Of a stretch of DNA of 56,922 bases, positions 44,463-54,949 are shown piece after piece. The first letter of the stretch is position 1. Each line of letters begins with the position of its first letter. The stretch lies in contig NZ_JACFXV010000066.1 of assembly GCF_014050225.1 (NCBI RefSeq), positions 1 to 56,922 on the forward strand, read 5' to 3'. Under the pieces are notes generated by a model. The model was not told the DNA's origin. It was given only the letters and a program-made list of their open reading frames with translations, and ran no database searches. This stretch comes from Stappia albiluteola (GTDB lineage Bacteria; Pseudomonadota; Alphaproteobacteria; Rhizobiales; Stappiaceae). The translations under genes and the position numbers were made by a program.

Positions 44463-44494
44463 TTGACGGGCGGGGCGCGTGCCCCGCCCGTCAA
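44463..44494 (-). promoter_or_regulatory. Perfect 14-bp stem hairpin between binding protein and permease genes
   Basis: TTGACGGGCGGGGC (44463-44476) pairs perfectly with GCCCCGCCCGTCAA (44481-44494) around a 4-nt loop. There is no T-run on the minus strand. It starts 12 bp after the binding-protein stop. The likely role is 3'-end protection of the binding-protein message, or partial termination, giving more binding protein than permease. Confidence 0.75.
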
Positions 44495-44505
44495 CGAGGC
44501 TTTTG

Positions 44506-45456
44506 TCAGCGAATCTCGCCGGCGAGCTTTTCGACCTGCGCGATATTGCTTTTGGTGACGAAGCCCGGCCCCGAATTCACGTGGCTGGCCGGGATCACGC
44601 CGTAGCGCGCGTAGTTGGTCAGGAAGACGACCGGCAGGTAGCCCTGCAGGTAGGGCTGCTGGTCGATCGCGAAAGCGATCACATCACCCTTGATCGCCTC
44701 GGCGATCTCGCCCGAAAGGTCGAAGGTGCCGAAATGCATGCTCCCCACAAGCCCGCCTTCCTGGACGGCGGCGATCGTCGGATGCGCGGAGGTGGGGCCG
44801 AGCGTCAGGATGCCGTTGGTCTCCGGATTGGCGCGCAGATAGGCCGAAACCTTGTTCTTGATCTCCGCCGGGTCCTGGCCGCTGTCGATCATCTGGTTGC
44901 CGAGTTCGACGCCGAGCGCATCGGCATAACCCTGGCAGCGTTCCACCGAGGCCGGATTGGTGATGTAGTGGTTCACGCAAAGGAATTTGGTGACGCCCGC
45001 TTCCTTGGCGCGCTTGCCCGCACCGAAGCCCGCATCATATTCCGGCTGGCCGACATGCAGCAGCGCATGCAGCTTTTCCGATTGCTCCTTGGTGCCGGAA
45101 TTGATGGTGATCACCGGAATGCCCTTGTCCACCGCGCCATTAACCGGACCGGAAAGCACGTCGAAATCGGCAATCGTCACGATGATGCCGTCTGGGTTGG
45201 AAGCCGTTGCCTGCTCGACGATGCGGGCCATGTCGGCGAGATCGCCCGTCGGCGGGTTGCGGTATTCGACCGTCACGCCCATTTGCTCGCCGGCAATGTT
45301 GATGGCGTTCTTGATCGTATTCCACCAGCTGTCGGAATCCGGCGCATGGCTGACGAGCACGAAACGCTCGCCATCGGCATTGGCGGGCATCGCCGCCATG
45401 CCCAGCGTTCCGGCAAGCGCGACTGCGCCAAGCAGCATCCTGGACAGAGTTTTCAT
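44506..45456 (-). CDS. Inositol/sugar ABC transporter periplasmic substrate-binding protein
   Basis: The 316-aa protein has a signal peptide (about 1-25, cleavage after ANA) and the type I periplasmic-binding fold of the ribose/inositol family: FVLVSHAPDSDSWWNTIKNAINIAGEQMGVTVEYRNPPTGDLADMARIVEQA, and later GVIPASHVNSGPGFV. It would deliver myo-inositol or a related cyclitol to the permease. ATG 45456 has a GGGAGGAG Shine-Dalgarno; the longer reading to 45540 lacks it. The 347-bp upstream region holds two IolR-like operators and a TTGACA box. Confidence 0.9.
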   Translation of the reverse strand: MKTLSRMLLGAVALAGTLGMAAMPANADGERFVLVSHAPDSDSWWNTIKNAINIAGEQMGVTVEYRNPPTGDLADMARIVEQATASNPDGIIVTIADFDVLSGPVNGAVDKGIPVITINSGTKEQSEKLHALLHVGQPEYDAGFGAGKRAKEAGVTKFLCVNHYITNPASVERCQGYADALGVELGNQMIDSGQDPAEIKNKVSAYLRANPETNGILTLGPTSAHPTIAAVQEGGLVGSMHFGTFDLSGEIAEAIKGDVIAFAIDQQPYLQGYLPVVFLTNYARYGVIPASHVNSGPGFVTKSNIAQVEKLAGEIR

Positions 45457-45803
45457 GTTTTCTCCTCCCGATAGGCTCGACCCGTAGGTCGCAGGTTCGT
45501 CCGGCGAGGTCCGCGGCTTTCCTAGACCGCCCCGCCGCAACCGTTTCCCGACAGCGACCCTCCCCGGTCGCCGGCGGGCAGTCCGTCACGTGCAACGCGA
45601 TTTCGCCGCCCTGCACGTCATAAAAATGGAATATTCAATCCACGTCCATCTTTATATGGAATTTTTATTTCATTTATTGCCGGAAGGTGTCAAGCTGAAA
45701 AAGAATATGAGATAGAAGGGCCGCGCCGGCTTCCGCGGCTGGCGCCGCAAATCGGGCACGCGTCGAAGGCGCGCGCGGGCATGCGGGGCAAACGGGCAAA
45801 GCC
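45457..45803. promoter_or_regulatory. Divergent control region of the ABC operon and iolR (347 bp)
   Basis: No gene is present. Two IolR-like operators lie 30 bp apart: GGAA-N6-ATCC (45628-45641) and GGAA-N6-TTTC (45658-45671). On the minus strand TTGACA (45693-45688) followed 18 bp later by AATAAA (45669-45664) could be the promoter of the binding-protein gene, with its -10 inside the second operator. The iolR promoter was not resolved. Confidence 0.62.
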
Positions 45804-46628
45804 ATGAGCGAAAAATTCATTCCACCGCGTGATTACGACAGCCTCAAGACGCTGATGATCGCCCGCAAGCCGGACCTGCCCCGCCGGCTGGCGCAAGTGG
45901 CGGAATTCGCGGTGGCGAGCCCGGACGAACTGGCCTTCGGCACGGCGGCGACGGTCGCCGAAATGGCGGATGTCCAGCCCTCGACGCTGGTGCGCTTCGC
46001 CAAGTCGCTCGGCTATGACGGCTTCTCCGACCTGCAGACGGTCTTCCGCTCCCGGCTGCGCGACCGCTGGCCGGACTACGACGAACGGCTGGAGGCACTG
46101 CGCAAGCGGTCCGAGAACGACACGCATGCCCTGTTCGCGGACTTCTGCAATACGGCCGTCGCCTCGCTTCGCCGCCTGCAGGACGGCGTCGACCCCGAAG
46201 AACTGGAGCGCGCCGTCGCCATCCTCGCCAAGGCGCGGATCATCTATCTCGTCGCCCAGCGCCGCGCCTTCCCGGTCGCAGCCTACATGGCCTACGCCTT
46301 GAGCAAGATGCGCCTTCCAACCGTCCTTGTCGACAATGTCGCAAGCCTCGGGCCGGAACAGATGCTGGCCGCAGGTGCAGAGGATGCAATGGTCGCCATC
46401 AGCTTTACGCCCTACGCTCCGCTGACCGTCGAGATCGCCAACAAGGCGGCCGAGCGCGGTGTTCCGGTGGTCGCCATCACCGATTCCGCCTTCAGTCCGC
46501 TGGCGCATGGCGCGGCCGCGCGCCTCGACGTCGTGGAATCGGACCTTGGCGCCTTCCGCTCGCTTTCCGGCACGCTCTGCCTTGCCATGGCGCTTTGCGT
46601 GGCGGCGGCGGAGAAGAAGCGCGGCTGA
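45804..46628 (+). CDS. iolR: RpiR-family transcriptional repressor of inositol catabolism
   Basis: The 274-aa regulator has an N-terminal RpiR-type HTH (about 25-85, LAQVAEFAVASPDELAFGTAATVAEMADVQPSTLVRFAKSLGYDGFSDLQ) and a C-terminal SIS sugar-phosphate-binding domain (about 125-255, ARIIYLVAQRRAFPVAAYMAYALSKM, then AISFTPYAPLTVEIANKAAERGVPVVAITDS). In S. meliloti an RpiR-type IolR represses inositol genes and is relieved by a pathway intermediate. Here it is divergent from the ABC operon and convergent with idhA, with IolR-like operators in both promoter regions. Size and position fit IolR. Confidence 0.88.
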   Translation: MSEKFIPPRDYDSLKTLMIARKPDLPRRLAQVAEFAVASPDELAFGTAATVAEMADVQPSTLVRFAKSLGYDGFSDLQTVFRSRLRDRWPDYDERLEALRKRSENDTHALFADFCNTAVASLRRLQDGVDPEELERAVAILAKARIIYLVAQRRAFPVAAYMAYALSKMRLPTVLVDNVASLGPEQMLAAGAEDAMVAISFTPYAPLTVEIANKAAERGVPVVAITDSAFSPLAHGAAARLDVVESDLGAFRSLSGTLCLAMALCVAAAEKKRG

Positions 46629-46636
46629 TCGGCGAC

Positions 46637-46666
46637 AAAAAAACGGGGTGGCTCGATACCACCCCG
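46637..46666 (-). terminator. Rho-independent terminator of idhA
   Basis: CGGGGTGG (46644-46651) pairs with CCACCCCG (46659-46666) around a 7-nt loop. On the minus strand it is followed by seven T (46643-46637). It sits between the convergent iolR and idhA stops. Confidence 0.85.
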
Positions 46667-46689
46667 CTTCAGGTGAACCGGTTGGTCGA

Positions 46690-47697
46690 TCAGCTCCAGC
46701 TGAGCTTCACCGGTTGGGAGGACTTGGCCGATGCGGTCGCCGCGTCGGCAAGGATCTGCGCTTTCAGCCCGTCATGGCCATTGGGCCAGGTGGCCTGCTC
46801 GCCTTTGACAACGGCGATGAAGGCCGCAAGCTCGCGCCGATAGGCTGCCTCATAGCGCTCCAGGAAGAAGTTCTGCACCGGATCGGCGGTGATGCCGCCA
46901 CCATTCGCCAGTTCGACCGTCGTTTCGTGGACGTTGCCCGCGCGCAGCATGCCCTTCGACCCGTGCACCTCGATGCGCTGGTCGTAGCCGTAGGTCGCCC
47001 GGCGCGAGTTGGAGATCTGCGCGATCCGGCCGGATGCCGTCTTCAAAAGCACCGCCGCCGTGTCCACATCGCCGGCAGCGCCAATCGCCGGATCGACCAG
47101 GGCCGAGCCCACCGCGTGCACTTCCACCGGATCCTCGCCCATCAGGAAACGGGCCATGTCGAGATCATGCACCATCATGTCGCGGAACAGGCCGCCGGAG
47201 CGCTCGATATAGGAAACCGGCGGCGGGGCGGGATCGCGCGACAGGATCGTCACCAGTTCCACGTCGCCGACGGCGCCGGTTTTGATGCGCGCCTTCAGGC
47301 TTGCGAAATTGGGATCGAATCGCCGATTGAAACCGACGAGCAGCTTCACACCCTTCGCCTCCACGGCGGCAAGCACCTTCCGGATCCGCCCGGCGTCCAG
47401 ATCGACCGGCTTCTCGCACATGATCGCCTTGCCGGCATTCGCGGCGCGCTCGATGAACTCGGCATGGGTGTCGGTGGGCGACGCGATGAGGACCGCATTG
47501 GAGGTGCCCCCTTCCAGCGCCTCCTCAAGGCCGACCGCCTTGCTGCCGACCCTGGCGGCAAGCTCCTCGGCGGCTTGCGGGATCGCGTCGGCAATGCCGG
47601 CAAGGCGGATATCGCCATGCGACGACGCGCGCGCCGCAACATTGGCGGCATGGATCCTGCCGATCCTGCCGGCTCCGATCAGACTGAGGGAAATCAA
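46690..47697 (-). CDS. idhA: myo-inositol 2-dehydrogenase
   Basis: This first enzyme of inositol catabolism oxidises myo-inositol to 2-keto-myo-inositol with NAD in the cytoplasm. The 335-aa protein has the Rossmann motif LIGAGRIGRIHA (6-17), K96 in CEKP, and D173-x3-H177 (DMMVHD), equivalent to the Lys/Asp/His set of Bacillus IDH. I place the start at TTG 47697: AGGAGGAG lies eight bases upstream and the product then begins at the family's first strand (MISLSLIGAG). The reading frame stays open far upstream, but that part antisenses iolC. It is divergent from iolC, with the operators between. Confidence 0.9.
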   Translation of the reverse strand: MISLSLIGAGRIGRIHAANVAARASSHGDIRLAGIADAIPQAAEELAARVGSKAVGLEEALEGGTSNAVLIASPTDTHAEFIERAANAGKAIMCEKPVDLDAGRIRKVLAAVEAKGVKLLVGFNRRFDPNFASLKARIKTGAVGDVELVTILSRDPAPPPVSYIERSGGLFRDMMVHDLDMARFLMGEDPVEVHAVGSALVDPAIGAAGDVDTAAVLLKTASGRIAQISNSRRATYGYDQRIEVHGSKGMLRAGNVHETTVELANGGGITADPVQNFFLERYEAAYRRELAAFIAVVKGEQATWPNGHDGLKAQILADAATASAKSSQPVKLSWS

Positions 47698-47740
47698 GGC
47701 GTTGGCTCCTCCTGCGTTCACCTTCCCCCACACAGGAAAG

Positions 47741-47786
47741 GGAACAAATATTCCACGTTGACTAGATAATAGAATTCCTATTTCAT
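47741..47786. promoter_or_regulatory. idhA-iolC divergent promoters with paired IolR-like operators
   Basis: GGAA-CAAATA-TTCC (47741-47754) is an exact match to GGAA-N6-TTCC, the motif reported for S. meliloti IolR. A second site AGAA-N6-TTTC (47771-47784) lies 30 bp further on. For iolC, TTGACT (47758-47763) and TTTCAT (47781-47786) are 17 bp apart. For idhA, minus-strand TTGCTC and TATTAT (47771-47766) are 17 bp apart. Both possible promoters are covered by the operator pair. Confidence 0.75.
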
Positions 47787-47904
47787 TTGAGCAAGGATTT
47801 TCGCTGGCGCAGGCGAGCCAAAGGTGCGCCATGGATGCGCCATCAATGCGCGAGAAATGCGCCGGTTCGTGACATTTGCGGGCGCCGGCGGCGGGAGGAA
47901 TGGA

Positions 47905-49839
47905 ATGCCGGCAGAACGCTCGCTCGACGTCATTACGATCGGCCGCGCCTCGGTCGATCTCTATGGCCAGCAGATCGGGTCGCGGCTGGAGGATATCGGC
48001 ACATTCGCAAAGTCGGTCGGCGGCTGCCCGGCCAATATCGCCATCGGCACGGCGCGCCTCGGCCTCAAGTCGGGCTTCATCACCCGGGTCGGCGACGAAC
48101 AGATGGGCCGGTATATCCTGGAGCAGCTCCAGCGCGAGGGCGTCGAAACGAAGGGGATCGTCACCGACAGGGAACGGCTGACGGCGCTGGTGATCCTGTC
48201 GGTTCGCGACGAGGAAGCTTTCCCGCTGATCTTCTACCGCGAGAATTGCGCCGACATGGCGCTTGTCCCCGACGATATCGACCCAGACTTCATTGCCAGC
48301 GCCAAGGCGATCGTCGTCACAGGCACCCATTTCTCGAAGCCCGGCCCGGACGCGGCAAGCCGCAAGGCGATCGCCGAAGCGAGGAAGGCCGGCGTCAGGG
48401 TGGTGTTCGACGTCGACTACCGCCCCAATCTCTGGGGCCTTGCCGGCCATGACGCGGGCGAGAGCCGCTATATCGCCTCCGACACGGTTTCCGCGCATCT
48501 TCAGTCGATCCTGCCCGATTGCGACCTCGTGGTCGGCACAGAGGAAGAACTGATGATCGCCGGCGGTGCGCGCGAACCGCTGGACGCGATCCGGGCGATC
48601 CGCGATCTCACCGATGCCGTCATCGTCTGTAAGCGCGGGCCGATGGGCTGCGTCGTTTTCGACAGCGCCATCCCCGCCTCTATCGAGGACGGCATCAAGG
48701 GACCCGGCTTTCCCGTCGAGGTGTTCAACGTTCTGGGCGCGGGCGATGCCTTCATGTCCGGCTTTCTGCGCGGCTATCTGGCCGGCGAAAGCTTCGAGAC
48801 CTGCGCCAAATGGGCGAATGCCTGCGGCGCCTTCGCCGTCTCGCGGCTGCTATGCTCGCCGGAAATCCCGACCTGGGAGGAAATGCAGTATTTCCTCACG
48901 CATGGCTCGCCCCATCGCGCACTGCGACTCGACGAGGATGTGAACCACGTCCACCGCGCCACGACCCGCCGCCCGCTTTACGAAGATCCGGCCTGCGATA
49001 CGCTGATGGCCTTCGCCATCGACCACCGCGCCCAGCTTGAGGATCTCGCCGACCGGCTCGGCGCACCGCGCGAAAGGATCGCCGCCTTCAAGCGCCTTGC
49101 CGTCAAGGCGGCGACACGGGTCGCCGACGGGAGGCCCGGTTTCGGCATGCTTCTCGACGGCACCCATGGCCGGCAGGCGCTCTTCGACGCGCCGGCGCAG
49201 AATTTCTGGATCGGCCGCCCGGTCGAGGCGCCCGGCTCCCGACCGCTCGATTTCGACGGCGGCGGCTCGCTCGCCGCAAAACTCGTCGAATGGCCGGTCA
49301 CCCATTGCATCAAATGCCTGTGTTTCTACCATCCCGATGATCCGGCGGATTTGCGGCAGAAGCAGGAGCGCGAACTGCTGCGCCTTGCCGATGCAGCGCA
49401 CAGGATCGGCCGGGAATTGCTAGTGGAGATCATCGCCGGCAAGCATGGGCCGCTGGAACCCGACACCCTGCCGCGCGTGATGAACCGGCTCTACGACCTC
49501 GACATCAAGCCCGATTGGTGGAAGCTTGAACCGCAGGCGGACAAGGCGGCCTGGGACGCGATCGGCAAGGTGATCGACAGCCGCGATCCGCTCTGCCGCG
49601 GCATCGTCCTGCTCGGACTGGAAGCGCCGGAAGCGGAACTCGAGGCGGCCTTCGCCGCGGCCGCCGGCACGCCCCGGGTCAAGGGCTTTGCCGTCGGGCG
49701 GACGCTGTTTGCCACGGCGGCGGAGCGATGGCTGAGGGGCGATATCGACGACGAAGCGGCGATTGCCGACATGGCCACGCGCTTTTCCCGTCTGGCCGGC
49801 ACCTGGCAGGCCCTGACCGCCAAGCGCCGCGCCGCCTGA
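47905..49839 (+). CDS. iolC: Bifunctional 5-dehydro-2-deoxygluconokinase / DUF2090 aldolase-like fusion
   Basis: The 644-aa protein has an N-terminal PfkB-type kinase (about 1-320), which phosphorylates 5-dehydro-2-deoxygluconate. Its ATP/catalytic motif is LGAGDAF with D281, and the substrate motif is GGCPANIA (39-46). It is fused to a C-terminal DUF2090 domain (about 330-635), proposed to be the IolJ-like aldolase that splits the phosphorylated product. This fusion is usual in rhizobia. ATG 47905 has GGGAGGAA eight bases upstream; earlier in-frame ATGs overlap the operator region. It leads the iolCDEB operon. Confidence 0.93.
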   Translation: MPAERSLDVITIGRASVDLYGQQIGSRLEDIGTFAKSVGGCPANIAIGTARLGLKSGFITRVGDEQMGRYILEQLQREGVETKGIVTDRERLTALVILSVRDEEAFPLIFYRENCADMALVPDDIDPDFIASAKAIVVTGTHFSKPGPDAASRKAIAEARKAGVRVVFDVDYRPNLWGLAGHDAGESRYIASDTVSAHLQSILPDCDLVVGTEEELMIAGGAREPLDAIRAIRDLTDAVIVCKRGPMGCVVFDSAIPASIEDGIKGPGFPVEVFNVLGAGDAFMSGFLRGYLAGESFETCAKWANACGAFAVSRLLCSPEIPTWEEMQYFLTHGSPHRALRLDEDVNHVHRATTRRPLYEDPACDTLMAFAIDHRAQLEDLADRLGAPRERIAAFKRLAVKAATRVADGRPGFGMLLDGTHGRQALFDAPAQNFWIGRPVEAPGSRPLDFDGGGSLAAKLVEWPVTHCIKCLCFYHPDDPADLRQKQERELLRLADAAHRIGRELLVEIIAGKHGPLEPDTLPRVMNRLYDLDIKPDWWKLEPQADKAAWDAIGKVIDSRDPLCRGIVLLGLEAPEAELEAAFAAAAGTPRVKGFAVGRTLFATAAERWLRGDIDDEAAIADMATRFSRLAGTWQALTAKRRAA

Positions 49840-49896
49840 GCCGATTGCAAAAAACAGAATTTGCGGCTTCGCCCGGCGAAGCCCGGGAGGATTGGA

Positions 49897-51747
<1,851 letters not shown>

Positions 51748-51791
51748 AATCCAAGAACACAAATGGGCGAACACGCCTGACGGAGACACAC

Positions 51792-52676
51792 ATGAGCATT
51801 CGCATCGGCGCGAACCCGATCGGCTGGTCCAACGACGACATGCTGGAACTTGGCGGCAACATCCCGCTTGAACAATGCCTCACGGAGGCGAAGGCCGCCG
51901 GCTTCGAGGGCATGGAGCTCGGCAACAAGTTTCCGCGCGACGCGGCGAAGCTGAAGCCCATCCTCGACGCGCATGGCCTCGACCTCGTTTCCGGCTGGTA
52001 TTCCTGCGAGTTGCTGAACCGCGACGCGGACGCCGAGATGGCGGCGATGCGCCCGCATCTCGACCTGCTGAAGGCCATGGGCTGCAAGGTGGTGATCGTC
52101 GCCGAGACGTCCAACGCCATTCATGGCGACCGCTCCAGGCCGCTGTCGGAGCGGCCGGTGCTGGAGAGCGACCGCTGGGAAGCCTTCGGCGCCCGCATGA
52201 CGGAACTGGCGGAAAAGACCCTGAACGAGGGCCTGCGCCTCGTCTACCATCACCACATGGGCACGATCGTGCAGTCCTTCGAGGACATCAACGCCTTCAT
52301 GGCGGCGACCGGCGACGCGGTGCACCTGCTCTTCGACACCGGCCACGCCCGTTGGGGTGGTTCTGAACCGGCGGCGATCGCCAGCATGCACAAGGCCCGC
52401 ATCAGCCACATCCATTGCAAGGACCTGCGCGGCGACGTCGCTGCGCGCGCGGCGAGCGAGAACATGAGCTTCCTCGATGCGGTGGTCGAGGGCGTCTATA
52501 CGGTGCCGGGCGACGGCGGCATCGATTTCGTCTCGGCGTTGAAGCCGCTGGCCGGCTATTCGGGCTGGGTCGTGGTGGAAGCCGAGCAGGACCCTGAAAA
52601 GGCGCATCCGGCGACCTATGCGAAGATGGGCTACGACAATCTGAGCCGGTACCTTCGCGAAGCCGGATTGATGTGA
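51792..52676 (+). CDS. iolE: Inosose dehydratase (2-keto-myo-inositol dehydratase)
   Basis: The 294-aa TIM-barrel enzyme (xylose isomerase-like, metal-dependent) removes water from 2-keto-myo-inositol. Typical segments are IGANPIGWSNDDMLELGGNIPLEQCLTEAKAAGFEGMELGNKFP, LVYHHHMGTIVQ, HLLFDTGHARWGG and VVVEAEQDP, which carry the His/Asp/Glu metal ligands. ATG 51792 has GGAG upstream; the in-frame upstream reading (to 51648) overlaps iolD and is not used. It overlaps no neighbour and sits 11 bp before iolB. Confidence 0.94.
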   Translation: MSIRIGANPIGWSNDDMLELGGNIPLEQCLTEAKAAGFEGMELGNKFPRDAAKLKPILDAHGLDLVSGWYSCELLNRDADAEMAAMRPHLDLLKAMGCKVVIVAETSNAIHGDRSRPLSERPVLESDRWEAFGARMTELAEKTLNEGLRLVYHHHMGTIVQSFEDINAFMAATGDAVHLLFDTGHARWGGSEPAAIASMHKARISHIHCKDLRGDVAARAASENMSFLDAVVEGVYTVPGDGGIDFVSALKPLAGYSGWVVVEAEQDPEKAHPATYAKMGYDNLSRYLREAGLM

Positions 52677-52687
52677 GGGAGAAGACC

Positions 52688-53491
52688 ATGGCGAAGCTGC
52701 TGGTCAAGCCGTCCGCGCCCGACCGCGACGGCCGCGTGGTTCACGTCACGCCGGAGAGCGCCGGCTGGACCCATGTCGGCTTCAGCCTGCACAGGCTGAA
52801 GGCCGGCGAAAGCGTCGGCGCGGAAACCGGCGGGCGCGAAGCTTGCCTCGTCTTCGTGTCCGGCAAGGGCAGGGTCGGAGCAGGCAATAGCGACTTCGGC
52901 ACCGTCGGCGAACGCATGTCGCCTTTCGAGGGCGGGCCGTGGTCGGTCTATGTGCCGGGCGACAGCCATTGGCAGGTGACGGCCGAAACCGACGTGGAAT
53001 TGGCCGTCTGCACGGCGCCCTCCCTGAAGGGCGGGCTGCCGGCCCGCGTCATCCCCCCGGACGGCATTTCACGCGAGACCCGGGGCAAGGGCTCCAATAT
53101 CCGCCATGTCGCCAACATCCTGCCGGAGACGGAACCGGCCGACAGCCTGCTGGTGGTCGAGGTCGTCACCCCGTCCGGCAACTGGTCGAGCTATCCGCCG
53201 CATCGCCACGACGAGGACGACCTGCCGCGCCAGAGCCTTCTGGAGGAGACCTATTACCACCGCCTCAACCCGCCGCAGGGCTTTGCGCTGCAGCGCGTCT
53301 ATACCGACGACCGCTCGCTGGACGAGACCATGGCGGTGGAGGACGGCGACGTGGTGCTGGTGCCGAAGGGCTACCACCCCTGCGGCGCGCCGCATGGCTA
53401 CGACCTCTATTATCTCAACGTCATGGCCGGGCCGAAGCGGGTGTGGAAGTTCCACAACGACCCGGCGCATGAATGGATGCTGAAGGCGTGA
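52688..53491 (+). CDS. iolB: 5-deoxy-glucuronate isomerase
   Basis: The 267-aa bicupin enzyme isomerises 5-deoxy-glucuronate to 5-dehydro-2-deoxygluconate. Metal-binding residues occur in the second cupin (SSYPPHRHDEDDLP, then HHEYYHRLNPPQGF-like EETYYHRLNPPQGFALQRVY), and GYHPCGAPHGYDLYYLNVMAGP is a family signature. ATG 52688 follows GAGGGAGA. It ends the iolCDEB operon and is convergent with the MATE gene, with 3 bp between stops. Confidence 0.93.
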   Translation: MAKLLVKPSAPDRDGRVVHVTPESAGWTHVGFSLHRLKAGESVGAETGGREACLVFVSGKGRVGAGNSDFGTVGERMSPFEGGPWSVYVPGDSHWQVTAETDVELAVCTAPSLKGGLPARVIPPDGISRETRGKGSNIRHVANILPETEPADSLLVVEVVTPSGNWSSYPPHRHDEDDLPRQSLLEETYYHRLNPPQGFALQRVYTDDRSLDETMAVEDGDVVLVPKGYHPCGAPHGYDLYYLNVMAGPKRVWKFHNDPAHEWMLKA

Positions 53492-53494
53492 GGT

Positions 53495-54838
53495 TCAGGC
53501 CGCCGCCGGGAAGGTCTCGGCGGCGCGCCGGCTGCACATATAGCCCAGCGTGATGCCGCGAATGCCGAGGAAGATCTCCAGCGCCAGCCACAGGCCGTGA
53601 TTGCCGAAGGGCGGGAACAGGGCCCAGTAGGCGGCGAGGAAAACGGCGAGGGAAAGCAGCATCATGTTGCGCATGTCGCGCGACCAGGTGGCGCCGATGA
53701 AGACGCCGTCCATCTGGAAGGCGACGACGCCGAAAAGCGGCGTCAGGGCCGCCCAGACGAGATAGGTGGATGCGGTGGCCCTCACCTCCTCCGCCGTCGT
53801 CATCAGCGCGACGATGGCATCGCCCGCCACAAAGAAGAACAGCGCGGCCAGCCCCGCCAGCACGAAGCCCCAGACGAGAGTAAGCTTCACCGCGCGGTCG
53901 AAAGCCGGCCGGTAGCGCGCGCCGACCGCCCGCCCCGCGATCTGCTCCGCCGCCGTGGCGAAGCCGTCGAGGAAATAGCCGCCGACGAGGAAGAACTTCT
54001 CCAGGATCGCATTGGCGGCGAGGATCGTGTCGCCCTGCACCGCCGAACGCGAGGTGAAGAAGCCGAAGGCGAAGAGCAGCGTGAAGGAGCGGATCATGAT
54101 GTCGCGATTGACGGCGATCATCCGCCGGAACGCCGCCTTGTCCAGAACCTGTTGCCGGGACGGCAGCACTCCGTGCCGCATGGCGCGGGCGACGAGCGCG
54201 AGGCCGATCGCCGCGGCCGTCACCTCGCTCAGCACCGTCGCCGACGCGACACCGGTTATCCCCCAGTCGAAATGGAGCACGAAGACGAGCGAAAGCAGGA
54301 TGTTGAGCCCGTTCAGCACCGTCTGCAGCACCAGCCCGACCCCGGCCTGCCCGCGACCGATGAACCAGCCGAGAACCGCGTAGTTGATCAGCGCGAAGGG
54401 GGCGGAAAGCGCGCGGACCAGGAAATACTGGCGCGTGGCCGCCTGCACCTCGCCGCTGCCGCCCATGACGAAAAGGCCCGCTTCCAGCATAGGCGCGCGA
54501 AGCAGCACCACGGTGAGGCCGAGGACAAGCGCAAGCAGCGCGGCGCGGAAGAACACCGCCCGCTCCTCAACGTGATCGACGGCACCGACCGCCTGCGCGG
54601 TCAGGCCCGTAGTGCCGGAGCGCAGGAAATTGCAGGTGGTGAAGACGAGGTCGAACAGGATGCCGCCGAGCGCGATGCCGCCGATCAGCGCCGCATCGCC
54701 CAGTTGGCCGATCACCGCCGTGTCGACGAGGCCGAGGATCGGCGTCGACAGGTAGGCGAGCGTCATCGGCAGGGCGATGAGGAGAACGCTGCGGTTGCTG
54801 ACGTCGAAGGGGCGAATCGCGCCGACAGAAGAATCCAT
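53495..54838 (-). CDS. MATE-family multidrug/toxin efflux protein (DinF-like)
   Basis: The 447-aa inner-membrane protein has about twelve transmembrane segments in two six-helix halves, typical of MATE antiporters that export cationic compounds with sodium or protons. It begins MDSSVGAIRPFDVSNRSVLLIALPMTLAYLSTPILGLVDTAVIGQLGDAALIGGIALGG, matching the family's first two helices. The DinF-like type carries GTTGLTAQAVGA rather than the classical NorM pattern. I chose ATG 54838; the open frame upstream antisenses the deacetylase gene. Substrate is unknown. Confidence 0.88.
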   Translation of the reverse strand: MDSSVGAIRPFDVSNRSVLLIALPMTLAYLSTPILGLVDTAVIGQLGDAALIGGIALGGILFDLVFTTCNFLRSGTTGLTAQAVGAVDHVEERAVFFRAALLALVLGLTVVLLRAPMLEAGLFVMGGSGEVQAATRQYFLVRALSAPFALINYAVLGWFIGRGQAGVGLVLQTVLNGLNILLSLVFVLHFDWGITGVASATVLSEVTAAAIGLALVARAMRHGVLPSRQQVLDKAAFRRMIAVNRDIMIRSFTLLFAFGFFTSRSAVQGDTILAANAILEKFFLVGGYFLDGFATAAEQIAGRAVGARYRPAFDRAVKLTLVWGFVLAGLAALFFFVAGDAIVALMTTAEEVRATASTYLVWAALTPLFGVVAFQMDGVFIGATWSRDMRNMMLLSLAVFLAAYWALFPPFGNHGLWLALEIFLGIRGITLGYMCSRRAAETFPAAA

Positions 54839-54949
54839 GTGGATGACCCGATCCGGAAAGGCCGAAATGGCGTATAGAACATTCCGTGAACCGTCAAGCG
54901 CTGGCGTTTTTCGGTTTTCTTTCGCCTTCAACCGGTTACCTTCGCCGAC

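Noticed and set aside
46690-48498. Long 602-codon reading of idhA
   Set aside because: The portion upstream of 47697 crosses the operator region and antisenses iolC. TTG 47697 has the AGGAGGAG ribosome site and begins at the family's first strand.
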